NCBI GenBank assembly: GCA_900541415.1
Contig: UQJP01000023.1
Coordinates: 1-64,000, forward strand
Direction of reading: 5' to 3'
Origin: an uncultured Odoribacter sp.
Lineage (GTDB): Bacteria; Bacteroidota; Bacteroidia; Bacteroidales; Marinifilaceae
Length of the DNA stretch: 64,000 nt
Shown in pieces: positions 25,011 to 33,787 of this stretch (its first letter is position 1; each line of letters begins with the position of its first letter). The translations under genes and the position numbers were made by a program. The notes beneath the pieces were generated by a model that saw nothing but the letters and a program-made list of their open reading frames with translations, ran no database searches and had not been told where the DNA came from.

Positions 25011-25979
25011 ATGTTTGGTGTGCGTGTTGAAAATAAAAATAAGGAGCAACATTTTGCCAATGCGGCGAAACGTTTCGCTATGGATGCAAAAATGCTGAAG
25101 TGCAGGGCGGCGGTACATGTGGAGAATAAAGATGACATTTTTTTTTGGAGTACTGTTTTTAAGCACTTCCGTCCTAACGACCGTTTCCATTTTGTGGCCG
25201 GGTCCCGCAATGAGTTCGGGCATGAAACCAGCGGAGTCACCCAATGCCTGAAATATTTCGATTTTTTAAGTCCCGGTTTTTTTATTTGTATCGATAGTGA
25301 CTATCGTTACCTGATGCGTGAAAAACGTATTCATGTGAAACATTTTGTTTTGCAGACTTATACCTATTCTTTTGAAAACCACCATTGTTTTGCCGAAGGC
25401 TTGGATGATGTGTGCAGCCGGGTGACGCATTTCAGGAATAATGTGTTTAATTTCCGGCGTTTCCTGGGCGATTTTTCTGCTATTATTTACGACCTGTTTA
25501 TCTGGCATTTGTACTTTTTAAATTCCGATCCGGGACGTTTTACCAAATACGAGTTTACCACTTATGTCTCTCTGAACGATTATAAGCCGCATGCTTTAAT
25601 CCACGACAATGCGTCGCGGGCTTTGGACGAATTGCGTATGAGAGTGGAACGGAAACTGAATTATTTGGGGCGGAAGTATCCGAATGCCGATCTGGAAGCT
25701 GTGCGGCAAAAGTACGAAGTTTTAGGACTGACGCCTGAAACCACTTATTTATTTGTGAGGGGACATAACCTTTACGATATGATCAGTGCTATCTGCAAGG
25801 AAGTGTGTAAGGCTATTTTGCGGCAGGAAAAAAATAACCGGAAGGCTACCCGGGAGATGATTTCCGAGCTATACCGGAACCGGAATAGTGTGGACATCCA
25901 ATTGAAGCAAAACATAAAATACGGAGCGTATGATGCAATAAGGAAGATCGAGGAGGATGTCAGGATTTTGCTGGGATAA
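25011..25979 (+). CDS. DUF4435 protein with TOPRIM-like residues, AriB-like
   Basis: This 322-residue protein starts at the ATG at 25011; an upstream TTG frame start is less likely. The N-terminal half looks like DUF4435/TOPRIM: HVENKDD with Glu38, then FICIDSDY with the Asp95-x-Asp97 pair, then YTYSFENHHC. The C-terminal part (about 160-320) is helical and charged. In PARIS systems the DUF4435 partner is the toxic effector, with tRNA cleavage reported for one. Here the acidic residues are all present, so it is probably active. The 174-nt gap after the ATPase gene is unusual for such pairs and contains a GC-rich inverted repeat (ACCGGC/GCCGGT). Confidence 0.78.
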   Translation: MFGVRVENKNKEQHFANAAKRFAMDAKMLKCRAAVHVENKDDIFFWSTVFKHFRPNDRFHFVAGSRNEFGHETSGVTQCLKYFDFLSPGFFICIDSDYRYLMREKRIHVKHFVLQTYTYSFENHHCFAEGLDDVCSRVTHFRNNVFNFRRFLGDFSAIIYDLFIWHLYFLNSDPGRFTKYEFTTYVSLNDYKPHALIHDNASRALDELRMRVERKLNYLGRKYPNADLEAVRQKYEVLGLTPETTYLFVRGHNLYDMISAICKEVCKAILRQEKNNRKATREMISELYRNRNSVDIQLKQNIKYGAYDAIRKIEEDVRILLG

Positions 25980-26075
25980 TCCTTTGCCGGATTTGGGGGA
26001 ATGAAATATCGGGATTTCCCCGACAGCAGGCCTGACCGGACACGAAAACGGGTGTTGGGGGAAAATCGGCTGTTT

Positions 26076-26963
26076 TTAAGTCCGCCGGGACGGTTTTAGC
26101 TGCAAAAGGATCAGGGCCGAAGAAATGATAAGGATGCCTGTGACGGAATAGAGGTCGGGGGTTTCGCCCGGCAATAAAATCCAGCTCAGGATCGCTCCCG
26201 ACACCGGAGTGACAAATTTCCATATATTTAGTTCCGAAACTTTCGTTTCCGGGCGTTTAAGCAAGGTGTACCAAATAGAGAAAGCCACGGCGGGAATGAG
26301 GGCGAGCCAAACTAAAGCTCCGTAAAACGTCGCGTCATAGGGTTGAAGCGCGTAATCTTCCGTGAAACAGGATACGGTGTAAAGTAAAATCCCTCCTGTG
26401 AAATTGGCAAAAGCGGTCAACATAACCGGGGACACCCGGTTTTTGTTTTTGGCTACGATGATGTTGGTCAATGCCCCGGTGATATTGCTGATCAACAGCA
26501 GAAAAATCCCTATCCAGAATACGTGAGTGGTGGTTAGCGTGAGTCCTTTGCTGACACTGATAAACACCACGCCTGTCAATCCCAGGATGATGGAAAACAC
26601 TTTGCGTCCCGATAGTTTATCGTTGGCAATCATGAAGTGTGCCATGATGGCTACGAAGAGAGGGCCGCCTCCGATGATAATGGCGGCTACTGTCGCCGGC
26701 ACATAATTCAGCCCCATGAAAAACAATCCGTACTGGATGAAAGTTTGTAGCAATCCGAACAATGCCATGTAACGCCATTCTTTCAGATTGGCTTTCCAGT
26801 CTACCCCCTGCCAGATGAGGAAGGGCACTAAAAGCAAGCCTGCGAGGGTGAAACGCATACCTGAGAGATGGAGCGGTGTGGTGTAGGTGAAACCGATTTT
26901 AGCCCCTGCAAAGGCCGATCCCCAGAGCAGGCAGGCAAAAATGGCCAATAGTTTGGTTTTCAT
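26076..26963 (-). CDS. EamA/RhaT-family DMT transporter
   Basis: This 295-residue inner-membrane protein has ten predicted helices in two EamA repeats (about 5-140 and 150-290). The N-terminal LLAIFACLLWGSAFAG is typical of the family. It probably exports a small metabolite; substrate unknown. It is convergent with the DUF4435 gene and has no obvious operon partner. Confidence 0.9.
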   Translation of the reverse strand: MKTKLLAIFACLLWGSAFAGAKIGFTYTTPLHLSGMRFTLAGLLLVPFLIWQGVDWKANLKEWRYMALFGLLQTFIQYGLFFMGLNYVPATVAAIIIGGGPLFVAIMAHFMIANDKLSGRKVFSIILGLTGVVFISVSKGLTLTTTHVFWIGIFLLLISNITGALTNIIVAKNKNRVSPVMLTAFANFTGGILLYTVSCFTEDYALQPYDATFYGALVWLALIPAVAFSIWYTLLKRPETKVSELNIWKFVTPVSGAILSWILLPGETPDLYSVTGILIISSALILLQLKPSRRT

Positions 26964-27079
26964 TCGTTCGTTATTGCAGGGGCAAAGTTATTTATTTTTT
27001 CCTGTGTTTATTCTTTCGGATAAAACGGAGTGAATGTTCTGGGTATAACAGCTTTTTTTGTAGGATTCCCTTTTAACAC

Positions 27080-27110
27080 TTTGAGTTAAGAGTTTGTTTT
27101 CCTACTTTTG
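27080..27110 (+). promoter_or_regulatory. Promoter TTTG-N19-TACTTTTG of ruvB
   Basis: TTTG at 27080-27083 and TACTTTTG at 27103-27110 match both boxes and the ideal 19-bp gap. The ruvB ATG is 20 nt downstream. Confidence 0.7.
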
Positions 27111-27130
27111 AAGTCAGATGTTTTGAGACT

Positions 27131-28159
27131 ATGGGTGAATTTGATATTAGAGATAACCGTTTGAAAGATACGGATAAAGAGTTCGAGCGGGCCTTGCGGC
27201 CTTTGAATTTCGGCGATTTCCAGGGACAGAAGAAGATTGTGGACAATTTGGAAATTTTCGTCCGGGCGGCCAAAATGAGGGGAGAATCGTTGGATCATGT
27301 GATTTTGCACGGGCCTCCGGGCTTAGGGAAAACCACGTTGTCGACGATCATTGCCAATGAATTGGGCGTGGGAATAAAGGTCACGTCCGGCCCGGTACTC
27401 GATAAACCCGGAGATTTAGCCGGGTTGCTGACGAATCTGGAAGAAAACGATGTGTTGTTTATCGATGAGATTCACCGTCTCAGTCCCGTGGTGGAAGAAT
27501 ACCTTTATTCTGCCATGGAGGACTACCGAATCGATATTATGATCGATAAAGGGCCTGCTGCCCGTTCGGTGCAAATACAGATTAATCCGTTCACCCTGAT
27601 TGGGGCTACCACCCGCAGCGGCTTGCTCACGGCTCCTCTGCGCGCGCGTTTCGGTATTAATTGCCATTTGGAATATTACGACATGGATATTTTGTCCGGA
27701 ATCATCAACCGTTCCGCATCGATCCTGAATATCGGAATCACCAGCCAGGCCGCGCAGGAAATCGCGTCACGCAGCCGGGGCACTCCCCGTATTGCCAACG
27801 CTTTGCTAAGGCGTGTCCGTGACTTTGCCATGGTCAAGGGGAATGGAAATATCGATCATGAGATTACCCGCTATGCGCTGGAAGCCCTTAATATCGATAA
27901 GTATGGACTGGACCAGATGGATAACAAAATTCTGCTGACCATTATCGAGAAATTTAAAGGAGGGCCTGTGGGCCTGACTACCATTGCGACTGCTGTTGGA
28001 GAAGATGCCGGAACTTTGGAGGAGGTTTACGAGCCTTTTCTGATTAAAGAAGGATTTATCAAGCGTACTCCCCGGGGGAGGGAAGTGACGGAATTAGCTT
28101 ATAAACATTTGGGAAAAGATATGAGAAGGCCTGATGGCGAACAGATGACATTATTTTAA
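27131..28159 (+). CDS. ruvB: Holliday junction branch migration ATPase RuvB
   Basis: This 342-residue AAA+ motor drives Holliday junction branch migration with RuvA. Walker A GPPGLGKTTLS (about 59-69), Walker B FIDEIHRL (about 111-118), the sensor/arginine finger region GATTRSGLLTAPLRARFGI (about 159-177), and the C-terminal winged helix with TPRGREVTELAYKHL (about 316-330) are all present. Length is typical. It has its own promoter. Confidence 0.96.
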   Translation: MGEFDIRDNRLKDTDKEFERALRPLNFGDFQGQKKIVDNLEIFVRAAKMRGESLDHVILHGPPGLGKTTLSTIIANELGVGIKVTSGPVLDKPGDLAGLLTNLEENDVLFIDEIHRLSPVVEEYLYSAMEDYRIDIMIDKGPAARSVQIQINPFTLIGATTRSGLLTAPLRARFGINCHLEYYDMDILSGIINRSASILNIGITSQAAQEIASRSRGTPRIANALLRRVRDFAMVKGNGNIDHEITRYALEALNIDKYGLDQMDNKILLTIIEKFKGGPVGLTTIATAVGEDAGTLEEVYEPFLIKEGFIKRTPRGREVTELAYKHLGKDMRRPDGEQMTLF

Positions 28160-28301
28160 TTTATTTTCTCCGGACGAACATCTTTCCGAAGATTGTCCCT
28201 TGTTGTTCACCGATTTACATTTTAATATTGATTAACCATGTTATAAAACAACCTGATAGGTTAAAGTGTGTTAAGTATGCAAAGTGTTAAAATTGAAATG
28301 T

Positions 28302-28309
28302 TAAATTTG
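28302..28309 (+). promoter_or_regulatory. -7 promoter box (TAAATTTG) very close to the kinase start
   Basis: TAAATTTG ends 5 nt before the ATG at 28315, so transcription from it would give a nearly leaderless mRNA. No -33 box is seen at the right distance. Confidence 0.35.
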
Positions 28310-28314
28310 TGGGT

Positions 28315-29844
28315 ATGAGAAGAAAGCAGATTATAATATTAGGCATCGTGTTGGGGGCTTCCCTGCTGGGATTGATCTTCACACAGGCGAGCTATTTTCG
28401 CACGGCTTTCAAGTTGAAAAAAACTCAATTCGATTATACCGTCAATAAAGTGATGGATGGTGTGATCGCTTATATAGAGGAACAAGGAAAGCGGAACGAG
28501 GGGAAAAGCATGCCGGACAATCGCACCCGGCAGTGGGAAAACTCTAATATGGTACATGATGTGCCTTTGGGGTTGAGGCCGATGAAGAATGATATTCAGA
28601 TTTCTATCGGCTATGGAGCGAGTCCTATTGAATATGGGGCTGCAGTGGACAATATGCGTGAGTTTTTCGGGCAGAACAGCAATTTGCAGAGTTCTATCCA
28701 GAAATCCCGTCAGGAATTGCAGAAACAGTTAGGTAAGGATTACGACCTGGTGGTTACGATTCCGGCAGAGCCAGAGAAAAATCTGGAAGAACGCCTGAAA
28801 AGTATCGACCTGAAACAGGTAATCACCGATCGTTTGCTGGACAAAGGAATCAAAACGAGTTTCGAATATGCAATAAAAGAAAACGGGCAGTTTATCCTGA
28901 CTTCGGATAATTTTTTTAATCAGCATTCGGATTATAGCTATACCCGGAAATTATTTTTAGGGAAGTCGAAAAGCCAGGGAACTTTATTTCTGATTTTCCC
29001 CGACCAGACGCACGACCTGTTGTCGTCGGTTTATCTTTTGCTGCCGAGTTTGATTATTACCATTTTGCTGGTATTGTGTTTTGGGTTCTGTATTGCTGTC
29101 ATCATACGCCAAAAGAAGTTGTCTGCCATAAAGAACGACTTTATCAACAATATGACCCATGAGTTCAAAACGCCGATCGCTACGATCTCTCTGGCGGCGC
29201 AGATGCTGAAAGACGGGGCGGTGAATAACTCTCCGGATGCCATCGATCATATTGCCGGAATTATCCGCGATGAAAGCAAGCGGCTTACTTTTCAGGTGGA
29301 GAAAGTTTTGCAGACGGCTTTGTTCACCGAAACCCGGATGAAGCTGAAACTTAAAAATATTAACCTGAACGAAGTGGTGGAAAACCTGCTCACGAAGTTC
29401 AGCCTGCGGATAGAGGATAAGGGAGGGCAGCTATACAGCCATCTGGAAGCGGAGCACGACGAAGTGTATGCCGACGATGTACATATTAACAATGTGATCT
29501 CTAATTTATTGGACAATGCCATTAAATATTGCGCCAAAACTCCGGAGATCAGTGTTTATACCCGCAATAAGGGTGACGAAATCATTATCAGTGTGATAGA
29601 TAATGGCATAGGAATTGCAGCGAAAGAACAAAAGCTGATCTTTGAAAGATTTTACAGAGTTTCGACGGGTAACTTACATGATGTAAAAGGTTTCGGACTG
29701 GGACTTTCGTATGTGAAGACCGTTGTGGAGGCTCATGGAGGAAGAATTTCAGTGGAAAGTGCGGAAGGAAAAGGAAGCCGTTTCGATGTAATTTTACCTC
29801 TAACGTCAAAAAAACAAAAAGTAAAGAGAACTTTATTTTTCTAA
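28315..29844 (+). CDS. rprX: Sensor histidine kinase (RprX-like)
   Basis: This 509-residue membrane kinase has a first helix at about 5-24, a periplasmic sensor region (about 30-235) and a second helix at about 240-262. The HisKA H-box NMTHEFKTPIAT (phospho-His near 283) precedes the ATPase domain with the N-box LLDNAIKY, DNGIGI and GFGLGLSYV. It partners the OmpR-type regulator encoded 42 nt downstream. The pair resembles RprXY of Bacteroides, which was described as affecting porin-related phenotypes; the signal is unknown. The symbol is by similarity of arrangement, not proof. Confidence 0.88.
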   Translation: MRRKQIIILGIVLGASLLGLIFTQASYFRTAFKLKKTQFDYTVNKVMDGVIAYIEEQGKRNEGKSMPDNRTRQWENSNMVHDVPLGLRPMKNDIQISIGYGASPIEYGAAVDNMREFFGQNSNLQSSIQKSRQELQKQLGKDYDLVVTIPAEPEKNLEERLKSIDLKQVITDRLLDKGIKTSFEYAIKENGQFILTSDNFFNQHSDYSYTRKLFLGKSKSQGTLFLIFPDQTHDLLSSVYLLLPSLIITILLVLCFGFCIAVIIRQKKLSAIKNDFINNMTHEFKTPIATISLAAQMLKDGAVNNSPDAIDHIAGIIRDESKRLTFQVEKVLQTALFTETRMKLKLKNINLNEVVENLLTKFSLRIEDKGGQLYSHLEAEHDEVYADDVHINNVISNLLDNAIKYCAKTPEISVYTRNKGDEIIISVIDNGIGIAAKEQKLIFERFYRVSTGNLHDVKGFGLGLSYVKTVVEAHGGRISVESAEGKGSRFDVILPLTSKKQKVKRTLFF

Positions 29845-29886
29845 AATCGTATATTTTTCAGAGAATTTATTTAAAACTAAATAGTT

Positions 29887-30576
29887 ATGGAGGAGAAAAT
29901 TAAAATTTTATTAGCAGAAGATGATACAAACCTGGGAATGCTTTTGAAAGAATATTTAAGAGCCAAGGGATTTGATACAGTCTTATGTGAGGATGGGGAA
30001 GTAGCTTACGAGGCTTTCTTGAACCAGCCCTTCGATCTGTGTATCTTCGACGTGATGATGCCTAAAAAAGACGGCTTTACCTTAGCTAAGGAAGTTCGTC
30101 AGATCAATAGTGAAATTCCGATCATATTCCTTACTGCTAAAGCCATGAAGGAAGATGTGCTGGAAGGATTCAAGCTGGGTGCCGACGATTATATGAGCAA
30201 ACCGTTCAGTATGGAAGAACTTTTGCTGAGAATCGAGGCCGTGCTTCGTCGTTCTACCGGATTGAAACCGGAAGATGAACAGGAAATCTTTAAGATTGGA
30301 AAATTGACATTCAATTCAAAGAAACAAACCTTGTTCGACGGGGAAGAGGAACAGAAACTGACCACTAAAGAATCGGAATTGCTGAAATTATTGTGTCAGA
30401 ATGTGAATAAAGTATTGGAAAGAAACTATGCCCTGAAAAACATTTGGGCGGATGATAATTATTTCAATGCCAGAAGTATGGATGTTTACATTACAAAATT
30501 GCGTAAACATTTGAAAAAAGATCCGTCCGTTGAGATCATCAACGTACATGGAAAAGGGTATAAACTGATACTCTGA
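29887..30576 (+). CDS. rprY: OmpR-family response regulator (RprY-like)
   Basis: This is a 229-residue response regulator. The receiver domain (about 1-120) has acidic residues at the N-terminus (LAEDDTN), the phospho-acceptor Asp in IFDVMMPKKDG (about 54-64), and LTAKA with the switch Thr. A winged-helix DNA-binding domain (about 135-228) ends with MDVYITKLRKHLKKDP and NVHGKGYKLIL. It is co-transcribed with the histidine kinase gene and closed by a strong terminator. Confidence 0.9.
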   Translation: MEEKIKILLAEDDTNLGMLLKEYLRAKGFDTVLCEDGEVAYEAFLNQPFDLCIFDVMMPKKDGFTLAKEVRQINSEIPIIFLTAKAMKEDVLEGFKLGADDYMSKPFSMEELLLRIEAVLRRSTGLKPEDEQEIFKIGKLTFNSKKQTLFDGEEEQKLTTKESELLKLLCQNVNKVLERNYALKNIWADDNYFNARSMDVYITKLRKHLKKDPSVEIINVHGKGYKLIL

Positions 30577-30597
30577 TCGGTTAGTAACCATATTAGA

Positions 30598-30627
30598 GCG
30601 GGTATTTGCGAGAATACCCGCTTTTTT
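30598..30627 (+). terminator. Terminator of the two-component operon
   Basis: A 9-bp stem (30598-30606 with 30613-30621, GCGGGTATT/AATACCCGC) is followed by TTTTTT. Confidence 0.88.
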
Positions 30628-30628
30628 A

Positions 30629-30660
30629 TTGCCCGGTTAAAAGATAAAAATTTAACTTTG
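30629..30660 (+). promoter_or_regulatory. Promoter TTG-N21-TAACTTTG of rpiB
   Basis: TTG at 30629-30631 and TAACTTTG at 30653-30660 fit the Bacteroidetes promoter pattern. The rpiB ATG follows at 30714. Confidence 0.55.
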
Positions 30661-30713
30661 CAGCGTTGAAGTATAACCCAGAACAGTGGTAACTGTTTAA
30701 ATAACTGAATGAC

Positions 30714-31148
30714 ATGAAAATAGCTATTGCTTGTGACCATGCCGGTTACGAATATAAGGAAAAACTATTGAGGTATCTCCGCGAAAAAGGGTGTGAAGTG
30801 AAAGATTTTGGAACTTATTCACCTGAAAGCATGGACTACCCGGATTCGGCTCATCCGATGGCTGCTGCGGTAGAATCGGGAGAGTTTGAAAGAGGCATCG
30901 CCTTGTGCGGAAGCGGAAACGGAATTTGTATGACCGTGAACAAACATCAGGGAATACGGGGTGCTTTGTGCTGGACGGTGGAAATCGCCTGGCTTGCCCG
31001 TTTGCACAATGATGCGAATGTGTGTTGTGTGCCTGCCCGTTTTATCCCTTATGAAGAAGCACAGGAAATTGTAGAGCGTTTTATGACTACCGAATTTGAA
31101 GGAGGACGCCACCAAAGGCGAGTGGAAAAAATTCCGGTGAAATCCTGA
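30714..31148 (+). CDS. rpiB: Ribose-5-phosphate isomerase B
   Basis: This 144-residue enzyme interconverts ribose-5-phosphate and ribulose-5-phosphate. The RpiB/LacAB fold is shown by IACDHAGYEYK at the N-terminus, the anion hole and catalytic Cys in LCGSGNGICM (about 63-72), and the HNDANVCCVPAR segment (about 98-109). Length is typical of the family. It has its own promoter and a shared bidirectional terminator. Confidence 0.94.
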   Translation: MKIAIACDHAGYEYKEKLLRYLREKGCEVKDFGTYSPESMDYPDSAHPMAAAVESGEFERGIALCGSGNGICMTVNKHQGIRGALCWTVEIAWLARLHNDANVCCVPARFIPYEEAQEIVERFMTTEFEGGRHQRRVEKIPVKS

Positions 31149-31183
31149 CGGTTGTCAGCGTATTTAGATATATTGAAAAATAA

Positions 31184-31219
31184 AATAGGTTTCCGATTCA
31201 TTTGGAAACCTATTTTTAT
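31184..31219. terminator. Bidirectional terminator between rpiB and maeB
   Basis: An 11-bp stem, AATAGGTTTCC with GGAAACCTATT, around an 8-9 nt loop is flanked by T-rich runs on both strands. It can serve the convergent rpiB and maeB genes. Confidence 0.8.
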
Positions 31220-31278
31220 TTTCCGGCTTTAAACCCCTTTGCGGATTCGGGCCCTTTTGCGGCTCGTTGAGCCAGAGG

Positions 31279-33555
31279 TTATATTCTGCACATGTCCAGA
31301 TGTTCCTTGTTCTTTTGGGCATCCGAAACGGCGATCGTTGCCATGTGAACGATGTCGCGCACGCTGCATCCCATTTGTAGGATGTGTACGGGCTTACTCA
31401 TTCCCAATAACACCGGGCCGATGATTTCGTGTCCTCCCAATTCCTGCAACATGCTCAATCCAACGCTGCCTGAACTCAGATTCGGGAAGATAATCGTATT
31501 GACCTCTTTGTCGCCTAGGGTGGAGAAGGGATATTCTTTCATGCGTAGCTCTTTATTGAAAGCCATAGAGGCGTGCATCTCCCCGTCTACCAATATTTCC
31601 GGGTACTTATGGTGTAATTGTTGAACAGTGGCCTGAACCTGTGCGGGACTGCCCTGACGATATTCCCCGAAATTGGAATAAGAGGTCATGGCGATAACCG
31701 GATCCACATCGAATTGCCTTACTGCTTCGTAAGCCAGTACGGTGACACATTCCAGCACTTCCCCCGTCGGGTGGCTGTTCACGGTGGTATCTGCCAGAAA
31801 ATAAGTGCCCCGCTTGGTGGTTGCAATGTGCATACCCGCTGCATAGCGGCAGCAAGGACGTAGCCCCACGATTTCTTTTGCCATGTCGAGCACCTCTTTA
31901 TAGGGAGAATTAACCCCGGAAATAAAGCCGTCGGCTTCTCCTGACTCCAGCATCATTAATCCGATGTTATTGGCATCCTGCATGCTTAGCCTGGCTTTCC
32001 GGGCAGAAATTCCTGAACGCTGCATTTTTTGATAGAACAGGGAAGTGTATTTTTCTATGCTTTCCCGTTCCACGCTTGGGTCGAAAATCGTTAGTCCCGG
32101 TATCTTTAACCTGTTTTTAGCCATCTTCTCATTGATCTCGGCGGTATTGCCGATCACAATCGGGTAAGCGATCTTTTCGGTGGCGAGTTCCTGCGCCGCA
32201 AGCAATATCCGGAGGTTGTTGCCTTCTGCAAACACAATCCGTTTCGGATTGGCTTTGGCTTTGTGGGTCATCAGGCGCATGAGCGTGTTTTCATGTCCTA
32301 CCCGTTTTTCCAGATTTTCACGGTATTCCTCCCAATTTTCAATGCTCTTATGGGCAACGCCCGAATCGATGGCTGCCTTCGCCACAGCCGGGGCTACCCG
32401 GCTGATCAATCGATTGTCCAATGCTTTAGGAATAATATAATTCCGGTCGAAACTAAGCGTTTGATCGTGGTATGCCATTTTCACATTTTCCGGTACGGGC
32501 TCTTTGGTCAGTTCGGCAATGGCGTGTGCGGCGGCTAACTTCATTTCTTCGTTGATGCTGCTGGCCTGCACATCTAAAGCTCCCCTGAAAATATAAGGGA
32601 ATCCCAATACATTGTTGATTTGGTTCGGATAGTCCGAACGTCCCGTGGCGAAAATAATATCCGGGCGGGAATGCATGGCTTTGTCGTAAGATATTTCAGG
32701 ATTCGGGTTAGCCAAAGCAAAGACGATCGGGTCTTTTGCCATGCTTTGAATCATTTTCTCGTCCAGAATATCGGCAACCGATAAGCCTAAAAATGCGTCG
32801 GCTCCCACCAAAGCTTCCGGCAGGGTACGTGCGGGGGTATCGACGGCAAATTCCCGTTTTTCTATGTTCAGGTCGGTACGCCCGGTGCTGATCACCCCTT
32901 TACTGTCGCACATGATGATGTTTTCCCGTTTGACACCCAAACTCCGGTAAAAACGGGCACAGGAAATCGCTGCCGCTCCGGCTCCGTTCACCACCACCCG
33001 GATGTCTTCTATTTTTTTCCCGTTTAGTTCGAGGGCATTCAGTAACCCTGCTCCGGAAATAATTGCCGTGCCGTGCTGGTCGTCGTGCATCACCGGGATA
33101 TTGAGTTCCTCTTTCAGGCGGCGTTCGATCTCGAAACATTCCGGGGCTTTAATATCTTCCAGGTTGATTCCTCCGAAGGTGGGGGAGATCATTTTCACCG
33201 TTTCGATGAATTTATCGACGTCTTTTGTGTCTACTTCAATATCGAACACGTCGATGTCGGCAAATATCTTGAATAACAATCCTTTTCCTTCCATCACGGG
33301 TTTTCCCGCCAATGGGCCGATGTCTCCTAAGCCAAGGACTGCCGTGCCGTTGGAAATAACTGCCACCAGATTGCTTTTGGCTGTGTAAAGATAGGCATCA
33401 GCCGGATTTTGTTTGATAGCCAGACAGGGCTCCGCAACGCCGGGAGAATAGGCCAGCGACAGATCGTGCTGGGTGCTGTGTGGCTTTGAAGGGATAACCT
33501 CGATCTTGCCGGGACGGCCTGATTCGTGGTATTCTAAAGCTTCATTCTTATTCAT
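31279..33555 (-). CDS. maeB: NADP-dependent malic enzyme with phosphotransacetylase-like domain
   Basis: This 758-residue MaeB-type enzyme oxidatively decarboxylates malate to pyruvate. The N-terminal malic enzyme part (about 1-425) has the SPGVAEPC segment (about 37-44), GLGDIGPLAGKPVMEGK (about 75-91), the NAD(P)-binding VVNGAGAAAIS (about 188-198) and HDDQHGTA (about 157-164). The C-terminal part (about 430-758) is phosphate acetyltransferase-like and in known homologues is regulatory, binding acetyl-CoA or similar effectors. Length is typical of the fused form. Confidence 0.94.
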   Translation of the reverse strand: MNKNEALEYHESGRPGKIEVIPSKPHSTQHDLSLAYSPGVAEPCLAIKQNPADAYLYTAKSNLVAVISNGTAVLGLGDIGPLAGKPVMEGKGLLFKIFADIDVFDIEVDTKDVDKFIETVKMISPTFGGINLEDIKAPECFEIERRLKEELNIPVMHDDQHGTAIISGAGLLNALELNGKKIEDIRVVVNGAGAAAISCARFYRSLGVKRENIIMCDSKGVISTGRTDLNIEKREFAVDTPARTLPEALVGADAFLGLSVADILDEKMIQSMAKDPIVFALANPNPEISYDKAMHSRPDIIFATGRSDYPNQINNVLGFPYIFRGALDVQASSINEEMKLAAAHAIAELTKEPVPENVKMAYHDQTLSFDRNYIIPKALDNRLISRVAPAVAKAAIDSGVAHKSIENWEEYRENLEKRVGHENTLMRLMTHKAKANPKRIVFAEGNNLRILLAAQELATEKIAYPIVIGNTAEINEKMAKNRLKIPGLTIFDPSVERESIEKYTSLFYQKMQRSGISARKARLSMQDANNIGLMMLESGEADGFISGVNSPYKEVLDMAKEIVGLRPCCRYAAGMHIATTKRGTYFLADTTVNSHPTGEVLECVTVLAYEAVRQFDVDPVIAMTSYSNFGEYRQGSPAQVQATVQQLHHKYPEILVDGEMHASMAFNKELRMKEYPFSTLGDKEVNTIIFPNLSSGSVGLSMLQELGGHEIIGPVLLGMSKPVHILQMGCSVRDIVHMATIAVSDAQKNKEHLDMCRI

Positions 33556-33787
33556 GTTTCACGTAAATTATATAGTTTGTTCATGTGTTATCGTTCAGCC
33601 GGAAACCGGATTTTATGCAAAAAAAACAGTTTCATGACAAAATTGAATTTTTTTAAAGAAAATTCTTTGTAAAAATGCGAAATAAATTAGCAAATCGGGT
33701 TAAATTAAAGTTAAAGCTTCTTATTTTAGCCATGCTCTTTCTGACGCACTGTTATCTTCGTTCAATCAATTGTAAAAAAGGTGAATC

